This document shows, in pieces, positions 1-8,897 of a stretch of 64,000 nucleotides of DNA. Each line of letters starts with the position of its first letter. Position 1 is the stretch's first letter. Both the position numbers and the translations under genes were made by a program. This DNA comes from Dugong dugon (lineage: Eukaryota > Chordata > Mammalia > Sirenia > Dugongidae). The stretch spans positions 4,538,501 to 4,602,500 of the forward strand of contig CM057461.1 in assembly GCA_030035585.1 (NCBI GenBank), given 5' to 3'. The notes beneath the pieces are model-generated. The model did not search any database, was not told where the DNA came from, and saw nothing but the letters and a program-made list of their open reading frames with translations.

Positions 1-114
1 GCTGCTCAGCTCCCCAGTAGCCTAGGGCCCAGGGGGCAGATATGACTCCCCATTTCACAGCAGAGGAGGAACCCAGAACTCAGGAACGTGGCAGGACTGG
101 TCCAGACCCCCTGG
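1..114. other. Unassigned single-copy sequence at the window edge
   Basis: GC-rich DNA with no repeat or exon that I recognise. The short open frame crossing it runs straight into the neighbouring SINE, so I do not treat it as coding. Confidence 0.5.
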
Positions 115-322
115 CCAAACCAGCTGCTATCAACTGGACTCCGACTCATGGAGACCCCATGTGTGTCAGAGCAGAACTGGGCTCCGTGGAGTTTTCAGTG
201 GCTGATTTTTCAGAAGTAGATCAGTAGGCCTTTCCTCTGAGGTGCCTCTGGGTGGACTTGAACCACCAACTGTTTGGTTGGTAGCTGAGCGCTGAACTAT
301 TTACCCCAGCCAGGGTCTCCTC
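115..322 (-). mobile_element. AfroSINE, long-body type
   Basis: The copy reads on the minus strand. On the plus strand it starts with the complement of the tail (a variant of GTTGCCGTCGAGTCGACTCC), then the CATGTGTGTCAGAG block, then the GGTAGATCACCAGGCCTTTC-like block. It ends with the complement of the tRNA-like head (near CAGGGTCTCC). The block around GAAGTAGATCA marks the long-body type, which matches the 5' region of the RTE LINE seen elsewhere in this window. Confidence 0.9.
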
Positions 323-332
323 CAGGTGGGTA

Positions 333-527
333 CTAAACCCATTGACATTGAGTCGATTCCAACTCATAGCGACCCTATAGGACAGAACAGATCTACCCTG
401 TAGGATTTCCAAAGCTGTCATCATTACACAGGCTGCCACATCTTTCTCCCGCAGAGTGGCTGCGGGTTCGAACTGCCGACCTTTTGGTTAACAGCTGAAA
501 GCTTAACCACTGTGCCATCAGGGCTTC
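333..527 (-). mobile_element. AfroSINE
   Basis: A second minus-strand copy directly follows the first. It has the tail complement GAGTCGATTCCAACTCATAG, the body near CCTATAGGACAGA, and the head complement ending at CCATCAGGGCTTC. The head-complement part GGTTCGAACTGCC is the tRNA B-box region. Two SINEs side by side suggest a preferred or repeated insertion site. Confidence 0.92.
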
Positions 528-1434
528 TTTCTAGGTGGGTAGGTGCTTGGAAAGAAAAGGCATGAGGATTCTGAGCTGCCCAGCAGTGATATGCTGGCCC
601 CTTGTCTGAGGTCTGCTGCTACCAGACACCCTGTGGTGGAGGCTTTCCAGGCTCTTGTTGGGGATATGGCATTGAGATGGAAGTCAGATTAGACAGCTCA
701 ACTCCCCCCGCAACATACTAACACTCTAGAACTCTGCAAAATGCTAGGTCAGCTGTCTGCATCAGTGAAGGGTGCTATTAGCAGGGCCCTGAGTCATTAA
801 GAAAAAGTTGAATGATGCTGAGTATATTCCATTAACTAAAGCAGGAAACTACACACAGAATTCAGGAATGATGTCCATCAAAAGCACATCTAAGCAGCCA
901 GCTCTGGGTGCTCAGAATGGCTCCTGCTTCCCCTAGCTGGAAAGCTCGCTTATCCAAAACCCCTTCCTTCCCTGAAAACGCCAGACAGGACGTTGCTGCA
1001 GAGCCTTCTAGACGGTTCTGCCGAGTTTTGACACTCTTTAACCACGCTCACTTGAACTATTGATTAAAATCAGCGGTTTCCTTTGCAGTTCATCTTTTCA
1101 ATAATGCTAATTTTAGTAATTCATTAAGTTAGGCCTGACGTGGGGTCTGCTTCTAACATCGGAACTGAGTCAAATCCTGAAATTAGAAAACGCCTGAACT
1201 TCAGGGAGAAACCCAGAATTGGGCCAAGCATCGCAATGGGCCTGGCACGAAGCTGCACGGAACATGAAACCCACCACCCCTGAGACTCCCCGCCCACCCT
1301 GAAGACCCTCGTGCAAACCCTGGTGCCACACTCTCATCCCTGGGCCAGAATAAAACTTTCATCCTTCAGAACCAATGAGCACATCTTGTTTTCAAAGTTC
1401 TTTGTGTGAGGAAGATATTCTGCCCAGACTCTCA
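528..1434. other. Repeat-free intergenic or intronic DNA
   Basis: No mobile element or convincing exon is visible. The part from about 1040 to 1220 is AT-rich and has several TAAT/ATTA cores, as in conserved non-coding elements, but nothing here proves constraint. An AATAAA at about 1349 on the plus strand has no transcript evidence. Confidence 0.4.
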
Positions 1435-1770
1435 TCACTCACTCCAGAGTTTAATATCCTGAGACACCAGGAAGTCTTCCACGGCATCTAAATTAAATTC
1501 TTTCTGCTGAAGCTCAGATCCATTTCCTTTCTGAGCAGATAACAAACCGCCAGCCACAACTGTCTGTGTGATAGCCAGAGAGTCATAGATTCTGGTGATT
1601 AGCCGATCCAAAAGCCTCTTTCTGAAGGAAGCTGCAGCCCTAGGTGGTCGGATGTCTTGCACAAGATCATTCAGAGAGTTAGCTGCAAGGCTGGCCTTCG
1701 CATCCAGAACTCCTGCAGCCCCTCTCATGCGTCCTCCCCAAGTCCACTCCCCATTTCCCATGCAGGTGAC
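1435..1770 (-). CDS. Candidate terminal coding exon, or exon relic, of unknown function
   Basis: On the minus strand a pyrimidine-rich tract ends in CTCCTCAG at 1771-1778. It is followed by 112 open codons including the TGA stop at 1435. The peptide has ordinary soluble-protein composition, with an Arg/Lys/Leu-rich helical-looking stretch (RKRLLDRLITRIYDSL), and ends KLWSE. It overlaps no repeat I know. The longer open frame that continues to 2040 is not real, because its first part is an antisense AfroSINE. I do not recognise the protein family. There is no AATAAA just downstream on this strand. It could be a last exon, an exon of a decayed gene, or a chance open frame; I favour a real or relic exon only weakly. 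Confidence 0.3.
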   Translation of the reverse strand, partial: VTCMGNGEWTWGGRMRGAAGVLDAKASLAANSLNDLVQDIRPPRAAASFRKRLLDRLITRIYDSLAITQTVVAGGLLSAQKGNGSELQQKEFNLDAVEDFLVSQDIKLWSE

Positions 1771-1890
1771 CTGAGGAGCAGAATAGGATAATGCCAAGGG
1801 CATGTGAGAGACATCAGCAGCCAAGGCACAGAAAGGGAAATTACAGCCGGCTTGGAAAATACAAGACAAGTTGCCCAACCTCCTCATAAT

Positions 1891-2036
1891 AAAACCAAAA
1901 CCAAACCCATTGCTGTTGAGTCCATTCCAACTCACAGTGACCCTGTAGGACAGATTAGAACTGCCCCGTAGGGTTTCCAAGAAGCTGCTGGTGGATTCAA
2001 ACTGCCAGCACTTAACCACTGCGCTACCAGGGTGAT
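1891..2036 (-). mobile_element. AfroSINE, short-body type
   Basis: The minus-strand copy begins on the plus strand with an A-rich stretch and CCAAACCCATTGCTGTTGAG. It continues with the CCTGTAGGACAGA body and ends with the head complement CACTGCGCTACCAGGGTG. Part of the middle is missing compared with the full type. Confidence 0.9.
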
Positions 2037-2109
2037 GCAAATGGGGCCTTCATCAGATTGGCAGCGATCCCAGAGTCTGACAACATCCCGCCTTCACTCC
2101 GAGGGGACA

Positions 2110-2845
2110 ACTGGCACATGTGAACTTTGCTGATGGGAGTGGAGATGGAGCAACTCCTTAGGAGCAATTTGGCAATCGCCCTTCATATTAAAAATGGATG
2201 TACCCTTTGCCTTGGCAACTCCACTTTCACGACTTTATCCTGCAAATGTGCTCACACCTTGCCCAAAGACACGTGGAAAGAACCAGAAACTCTACAGATG
2301 CATAGCAATAGGATAGCAGCTCTATAAATCGTGGTGCACCCACACAAAGCTACAAGCCACCACAAAGAAGGAGAAATGTCCTTCTGCACTAATGGGAAAC
2401 TGTCTCCATGTACAGTGAGACCTGTGAGAGCCGGAACTCGACGGAACTGCCTTGTTTTTCCGGGTCTCCCAAGTATTCCGCCTTTGACAGGGTGTAGTCA
2501 ATACTTCTCTATCACTCATTTTAGTGGACTATATTTGAGTTATCCTTCTCTGACAGGTTTCTGCCTTTCACAGCTTCCAGCTTTGGCAGGTTTTACTGTA
2601 CATTGTTAATTGACAAAAGTGAGGTATAGAAAAGTGCACAGTAGATGAGGCTGTTTGCATACAAAGTAAAAAGAGGATCAGGTATACATGACTGTGCATG
2701 GAATATGCATGTACATGTAATATCCCTACAAGGATGCCCAAGAGATCACCATCAGCGGTTGCATCTAAGGAGGGGGACTAGAGGACCAGGAAGGAGCAGA
2801 GGCTGATGTTCATTCATCCTTTTGTTATCCTTTAAATCTGTTGCC
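2110..2845 (+). mobile_element. Old L1 (L1M-type) 3' end
   Basis: The plus strand follows the familiar order of an ancient L1 3' region: an ATTTGGCAAT-like motif, ACCCTTTGCCTTGGCAACTC (from 'accctttgacccagcaattcc'), then an ATCGTGGTGCACCCACACAA-like stretch, then GTGGTTGCATCTAAGGAGG-like text. It is heavily diverged, and all frames are broken. Confidence 0.7.
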
Positions 2846-2882
2846 ATTGCATCCATTTCTCAGATAATAAATTGATAAGAAT

Positions 2883-3345
2883 ATTAATATAGCATACCAC
2901 AACCGGTCTGTCAGTGTGTCGTACCGTGGTGGCTTGCCTATTGTCAGGGTGCCCCAGTATTTGGAATACCAAGAGGGTCACCCATGGTGGACAGGTTTCG
3001 TGGAACTTCCAAACTAAGACAGACGAGGAAGAAAGGTCTGGCCATCTATATTCCAAAATCAGCCAATGAAAACCTTATGGATCGCAACAGAACATTATCC
3101 AATTTGTTTGCTTTGGATACATTACCAGGAGGGATCAATCGCTGGAGGAAGACATTGTGTTTGGTGACGCAGAGGACCAGTGAGGGTGAGGGGGACCTTC
3201 CGTGAGACGGACTGGCACAGGAGTCACAATGATGGACTCGAACATGCTGGCTATTGTGAGGATGATGAAGGACAGGGCACTGTTTCAGTTGGTTGTACAT
3301 GGGGTCGGCATGAGTCGGAGTCAACTCGACGGCAGTAACAATAGA
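2883..3345 (+). mobile_element. Internally deleted RTE (BovB-like) LINE, non-autonomous
   Basis: The left part (about 2883-3090) matches the RTE 5' region (ACCACAACCGGTCTGTCAG, CCATGGTGGACAGGTTTC, CTAAGACAGAC). The sequence then jumps, after ACATTATCCAA at about 3100, into the 3' part of the LINE (GATCAATCGCTGGAGGAAGA). It ends in the RTE tail with GAGTCAACTCGACGGCAGTA. The endonuclease and reverse transcriptase are absent. The copy at 37565-37982 has the same junction, so this is probably a replicating deletion form rather than a private deletion. Confidence 0.8.
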
Positions 3346-3359
3346 GCATAAGATAACAG

Positions 3360-3535
3360 TTTGATCTCGGCCTTCACAATCAGACAGACCTGGCTTGAGT
3401 GCTAGCTCCTCCACTTCAGACCTGCTGATGGCCAAGACTCAGTTTCTTCATCTGTGAAATGGGGAGAATCCTGATTTCACAGGGATGCTGAGATAATCAC
3501 ATAAGCCAAGTGCTTAGCATGGGCTTGACTTGGAG
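3360..3535 (+). mobile_element. MIR
   Basis: The plus strand carries the MIR core and tail: a CTAGCTCCTCCACTTCAGAC-like core, then CAGTTTCTTCATCTGTGAAA, GGGGAGAAT, and a diverged AAGTGCTTAGCATGG end. Confidence 0.8.
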
Positions 3536-4104
3536 GAAGCACAGGAGAAAAGCTGGCTGCTGTTGCTAGCTGCCCTGTTGAACCAGCAAGGGCTGAGTTT
3601 CTCGGTCAGCACATGCGTGCTCCCAGATGCTGAGGTGTCCCAGGTGATTTTGATTTAAAGGTCAGAAGCAGAACAGACGGATCTGGGTGTCTGCAACACC
3701 TTATCTGCCTGCGTAGCCCGTGTTCTCTCGGCTGCCTGGCGAGAGCCTCCTGCTCCCTCTCACCAGACTTCCTGGCTTGTCTGTTGCGTCTTCAACTTCC
3801 TGCCCTGCTCATCTCTCCCCAGGTCGTCCATTACAGAGGGCAGGGGTTAAAAGCACCCCCAGAGCACGCCTCTGGTCTCCTGTTCAGACGGCCGTGAAGC
3901 CTGAACCTGGTAGGAACACCCTTCCCTGTGGGATCCTGACCTTAAACTCAAATCATGTCAAGTTTTGCCATTGTATCAGTTTGTGACTCACGGATTGTTT
4001 CAAACCCGCTAAACTGTTTCAGCCTTCTAAGCCTTTCTTTCAGCCCCCGCCCCCCGGCCCCAAGGCATAGACATAGGATTTGGGAGGTCTCCGGGAGAAA
4101 ACTG
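3536..4104. other. Unassigned intergenic or intronic DNA
   Basis: No gene or clear repeat is seen. A weak MER5-like phrase is present near 3640 but is too short to call. Confidence 0.4.
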
Positions 4105-4627
4105 CCCCAAAAGACCTCTTTGAAGTGTTAAAAAGCAAAGATGTCACTTTGAGGACTAAGGTGCCCCTGACCCAAGCCACGGTGTTTTCAATCACCTCAT
4201 ATGAATGCAAAAGCCTGACAATGAATAAGGAAGATGGAAGAAGAATTGATACCTTTGAATTATGGTGTTGGCGAAGAATATTGGGTTGGATACACCATGA
4301 ACTGCCTGAAGAATGAATAAATCTGTCTTGGAAGAAGGACAGCCAGAACGCTCCTTAGAAGTGAAGATGGTGACACTTTGTCTCACGTATTTTGGACATG
4401 TTATCGGGAGAGACTTGTCCCTGGAGGAGGACATCATGCTTGGTAAAGTAGAGGGTCAGTGGAAAAGAGGAAGACCCTCAAGGAGATGGACTGACACAGT
4501 GGCTGCAACAATGGGCTCAAGCACAGCAACAATTGTGAGGATGGCACAGGACTGGGCAGCATTTTGTTCTGTCGTACGTGGGGTCGCTGTGTGTTGGAAC
4601 CGACTCGACGGCACCTAACAACAACGA
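4105..4627 (+). mobile_element. RTE (BovB-like) LINE 3' end with ORF2 C-terminal relic
   Basis: Conceptual translation gives the end of an RTE-class polyprotein. A first block has FELWCWRRILGW, the RTE 'F-E-x-W-C-W-R-R' signature. After a break at the stop near 4316, a second frame has YFGHVI, then KRGRPSRRWTD, and ends WNRLDGT. The reverse transcriptase core and endonuclease are missing, so this is a 5'-truncated dead copy. Its last bases (ACCGACTCGACGGCACCTAA, then CAACAAC) match the AfroSINE tail, which suggests that this LINE class mobilised the SINE. Confidence 0.88.
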
Positions 4628-4689
4628 TGGCTGGAAAGGGTCCTGAGGGCTGTGCACAGGTGAAGACGGAAGGAGCAGCTCAGATCTCC

Positions 4690-4770
4690 CAGTGAGCTGG
4701 GTCAGTCCGCTGCCACAGGGCCTTTGCACCAGCTCTTTCCTCTGCCAAGAGCACGGCCCGTCAGAGTTAA
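4690..4770 (-). mobile_element. Possible L2 fragment
   Basis: The phrase AGGGCCTTTGCACCAGCTCT followed by TTCCTCTGCC is the common antisense L2 motif. The copy is short and diverged. Confidence 0.45.
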
Positions 4771-4984
4771 TGGCGGCAGTCCATGAATAATATCTCCATT
4801 CCATCCCTAAACGGCCATGTGGGTTCGAGCTCCAGATCCAGCTCCCTGTGTGAGCTGCTCCAGGCCCTCTGCTTGCATTCAATGCCTCTTAACCAGGCCA
4901 CACCCTCTCTCCTCAAACCTCCCCACAGCTTCCCTCCATTAGAAGCTGTAGCCCCACCAGTCAGACACACCACACCACTCAGCG

Positions 4985-5585
4985 CGCGCACACACACATA
5001 AATACCACACACACACACACACCACACACACACATACACACCACACACACACCCCCACACACCATACATACACGTTCATACACACCCCCCCAACACAACA
5101 TACCTCACACTCCCACACACATACACACACCCCCACACACCACACATACACATTCATACACACCCCCCACACACAACATACCTCACACTCCCACACACAT
5201 ACACACCCCCCCACATACCACACATACAAGTTCATACGCACACCCCCCACACACAAAATACCATACATACACACTCCCACACACATACACACACCCCCAC
5301 ACACAAAATACCATACATACACACTCCCACACACATACACCCCCACACCCCACACATACAAGTTCATATGCATACCCCCCACACACAAAATACCATACAT
5401 ACACACTCCCACACACACACACACACACCCACACACCACACTTACACGTATATACACACACACACACACAACATACCTCACACTCCCACACCCCCCCACA
5501 CACCCACACATACACACCACACACACATATACACGCTACATACCCACACACTCACATACCCTGTACACACACCCCACACCGTGTT
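4985..5585. repeat. CA-rich compound microsatellite with longer repeat order
   Basis: Nearly 600 bp are made of CA dinucleotides broken by CCCC, AAAATACC and TTCATA interruptions. The phrase CACACTCCCACAC recurs near 5106, 5182, 5271, 5321, 5402 and 5479, so blocks of roughly 50-90 bp have themselves been duplicated. Long open frames here are low-complexity artefacts. Confidence 0.95.
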
Positions 5586-6602
5586 CACCTCCACCTCTGG
5601 ATCTTGCTTCCTGGGTTACTCACATCCAAAGCACCATGTTCCTTCCCTGGCCTGCTCCAACTACCTGAGGGCTGGGTCCGCAGCTCTCCTGCTGGGAGCC
5701 TCCCTGGCCTGCTCCCTGCCCCCTGACTGGGGTCCCGACAGCTCTACTGCCTGAGCCACACGGGGCATTTAGGTAAAACACTGCCCTTTTCTGACGCCTC
5801 CAAGCTGTGGGTCTTGGGTAGAGCTGGGACCACCTCCCTCTTGCTTCCCACAAGGCAGGATGAAATAAGGTACTGGGGGTTCAAACCCTCAGACGGGGTG
5901 CAAATCCCGCGCCTCCCAGTTCATCTCACATGATTTCCTCAGTGCAGCTCAGCGCCCCCTCGGCAGAGCGGAGAACTCGTTCCCCACTTGGTGATTGTGA
6001 CCACTGGTGAGGGAGCACGTGGCGCTGCAGCCAGCAGTCAGGAACACTTGTCATCCCCAGAGCCATGGGCATAGTCACTGTCGTGTCTAAATGTTTTGTG
6101 ATCCAGTTGGCTTGGAAGTCCCTTTGTGGAGGCCCAGGAGAGCGAGCTCCACTGAGTGAGCAAAAAGAGTCTTCAAGCCAGTTTGCCGAGCTCTGGAGAC
6201 AGGCCAAGGGATGGTCTGAATGAGGCCGAGACCAGCAGGTTGACCTTTCCCTGAGTTTTGGGAGTTTTAAAGAGTGAGGTATTGGAGCTGAGCTGCCGAG
6301 GGGGAGCAGGCCCCAGGGAGCTGGAGGCTGTCCATCAGGATCCGTGGGTGCTGGGGTGGTAGGGGATGGATCGATCCTGCCGGAAGGCATCAATCAGAAT
6401 GACCTTTCCCTGCACCCTGGAGTGCAGGCAGGGGCCGTCTTGGTCAGCAGCGGTCCACCCTCACCCAACCCACCTGCTATTAACATGTCATTCCAATAAA
6501 TACCCAACGCTGGCCCCGCACCTCCAGGGCTATGGGAGCCAGCTCTGGACCCTGCAGACTGAGGCCTGGGCAACTCTGACACCCAGTTCAGAGAAGAGAA
6601 CC
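5586..6602. other. GC-rich single-copy DNA, no feature recognised
   Basis: No repeat, exon with paired splice sites, or RNA gene is convincing. Open frames on both strands are short and overlap each other. Confidence 0.4.
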
Positions 6603-6753
6603 TGGTGCCGTCAAGCTGATTCTGACTCATTGCAACCTTATAGGACAGAGTAGAACTGCCCGGTAGGATTCCCAAGGAGCAGCTGGTGGATCCAAACTGC
6701 CGACCTTTTGGTTAGCAGTCTAAGCTCTGAACCACTGTGCCACCTGGGCACCC
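6603..6753 (-). mobile_element. AfroSINE, short-body type
   Basis: Minus-strand copy with the tail complement GTGCCGTCAAGCTGATTC, the body CTTATAGGACAGAGTAG, and the head complement ACTGTGCCACCTGGGCA. Confidence 0.92.
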
Positions 6754-7074
6754 AGAGAAGAGAAGAGGAGTATAATTGGAGAGCAGAGGACCAGCCATGT
6801 CCCCCTGGGACTGAGGTCTTTGAAAGGATGACTTTCCACAAGGGCTGTCTGCGTGGCATTTGGCCCTTCCATCCCTCTCTCTGCTGCCTGGTGGCACTTT
6901 TCTTTCTTGGTGACTTCCTCTGTGTTTGCCGAGAACTCCTTACTCACAACTCTCCCTCCACCCCACTGCCTGGCTTCCCCGTGGGGGCGGCCTTAGCTGC
7001 TTGTTTTGTTTTTTACTTTGTCCAGTGTACCCTAGGTAGAAGAAACCAAGCCTAATTAAAAACCCATATTTTTT

Positions 7075-7758
7075 TCCATAGATCAGGCACAATGAGATAC
7101 TGTTACACACTCACTGGAATGGTGAAAATTAAAAAAACTGACAAAACCAAGTGTTGACAGGGATGTGGAGAAACGGGAACTCTCAGAAACCACTGGCAGC
7201 AGTGTAAAATGGCACAACCACTTGGGAACTTTTGGAAAGTTCCTAGCAAAGTTTAAAATATAATTATCACATGACGCAGCAATGCCACACCTAGGAATTT
7301 ACCCAAGAGAAATGAAAACATATGTCCCCACAAATACATGATACCAGAATGTTTATGGAAGTTTCTTCATAACAGTCCCCAGTTGGAAGCAACCCAAATG
7401 TTCATTAACAGTTGAATGGTAAACAGACTGAGATATATTCATACAATGAAATATTACTCAGCAAGAAAAAACGAGCTGCTGATACACAGACAATATGGAT
7501 AACTTTCAAAGGCATTATGCTGAGTGAAAGAAGCCAGAGAAGACTGAGTGTATCTGTGTTATTCTATTTATATGAATTCAGGAACATGCAGAATTAACCT
7601 GTGGTGATAAATATCAGGATATTGGTTGCCTCTGGCTAGCCAGAGTTGGGGGAGGGTGGTACTGCCTGGAAGAGGAGAAGGGAGTTTTCTGGGGTGCAGG
7701 AAATACCTTGTATCTTGATTAGGATGTTGGTTACAGTGGTATATTAAAAAAAAAAAAA
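7075..7758 (+). mobile_element. Old L1 (L1M-type) 3' region, first part
   Basis: The plus strand reads as the classical old L1 3' end: GAGATACTGTTACACACTCA, GATGTGGAGAAACGGGAAC, ACCTAGGAATTTACCC, AATGTTCATTAACAG, AAATATTACTCAGCAA and GGTTGCCTCTGGC. It is broken by an AfroSINE at 7759-7948 and resumes at 7949. No long open frame remains. Confidence 0.9.
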
Positions 7759-7948
7759 AAAACCCATTGCCTTTGAGTCAATTCAGACTCATAGCAACTC
7801 TGTAGGACAGACTAGAACTGCCCCATAGAGTTTCCAAGGCTGTAATCTTTACAGAAGCAGACCGCCACATCTTTCTCCAATGGAGCAGCTGGTGGGTTCC
7901 AACTGCCAGCCTTTCAGTAAGCAGCTGAGTGCTTCAACCACTGCGCCA
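7759..7948 (-). mobile_element. AfroSINE nested inside an old L1
   Basis: After an A-run of about 18 bases comes the minus-strand SINE: CCCATTGCCTTTGAGTCAAT, then CTGTAGGACAGAC, then the head complement CCACTGCGCCA. The host L1 sequence continues on both sides, so the SINE is younger than that L1. Confidence 0.93.
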
Positions 7949-8017
7949 AACTCACATCGTCATATACTTAAAATTCCAGGGTTTTATTGAATGTAAATTA
8001 TACCTCAAACAAAAAAG
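7949..8017 (+). mobile_element. Old L1 3' end, second part
   Basis: CATATACTTAAAATTCCAGG then GTAAATTATACCTCAAAC is the usual end of this L1 class. It completes the copy that starts at 7075. Confidence 0.88.
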
Positions 8018-8695
8018 AGTGGGAAGGAAACTCCACATTTCCCAAAGCCAGATTCCTAGCCAGCTCCTTGGTCAACATCTCCTGACTTTGAATGGTCCTG
8101 TCCACCTGCAGAAACCCTACTGGCGGGGTCCTCCTGCGCTCCAAATGCGTGCACCAGAAAAGCGCGTCCCTTAAGGAGTTTGCAACAAAAGGGAAGCCAA
8201 GAATAATTTAGAGCCCTTCTGATGCTTAGGTTGACAGGTATGGAACTGGTCTGTATACATGAACACTTCTGGGTATCTTATTGCCTAATAAGGAGAAAGT
8301 GCTACGTGCCATTTCTCGGCCTTGGAATTCCTGTCAGAGCAGTCTATGGAGGCTGGGAGGGTCTGTGTTATCAGTGGTGGAATTTTGTTTATGGGGGAAA
8401 AGGTACCCAGTGAGCCCACTGTTAGTTGATGTTCGAAACGCCTCTCAGGTGATGGCGGAAATGGCTTAATTGCCCAGGAATTTGATGTGTTGGCTGTGTT
8501 CTTGCTGGGGCTTGACCTCCCGAGACAAACACGAACGCCCCGCCAAGTTGTTGATGTGGTCTTGGCCTTGCTATCCACGTCTGCTTTACTGTGTGCTTAC
8601 TAACCCCGCTCCCATCCGCTCCCACCCTCCAAGTGGATGGCGACTGCTCCCTCCTGACAATTTACAAAGATGTTGTGCCTCCTTTGCCTTGTTAA
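8018..8695. other. Unassigned DNA
   Basis: No repeat or gene recognised. Open frames of 60-100 codons overlap on opposite strands and lack splice context. Confidence 0.4.
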
Positions 8696-8897
8696 CCAGT
8701 TGCCGTTGAGTTGACTCAAACTCATGGCAACCCCATATGTGTCAGAGTAGACCTGTGGTCCCTAGGGTTTTCAATGGCTGAGTTTTTGGAAGTAGACCGC
8801 CAGGCTTTTTCTTCTAAGGTGCCTCTGGGTGGACTCAAGCCTCCAGCCTTTCAGTTAGCAGCCGAGCGTGTTAACCATTCGCAACACCCAGGGACAC
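8696..8897 (-). mobile_element. AfroSINE, long-body type
   Basis: Minus-strand copy with the tail complement CCAGTTGCCGTTGAGTTGAC, the CATATGTGTCAGAGTAG block, the GAAGTAGACCGCCAGGC block, and the head complement ending CACCCAGGGA. Confidence 0.92.

Noticed and set aside
1771-2040. N-terminal extension of the candidate exon frame on the minus strand
   Set aside because: This part is antisense AfroSINE and lies upstream of the predicted splice acceptor.
4767-5551. Cys/Val/Gly-rich frames up to 195 codons
   Set aside because: Low-complexity translations of the CA microsatellite.
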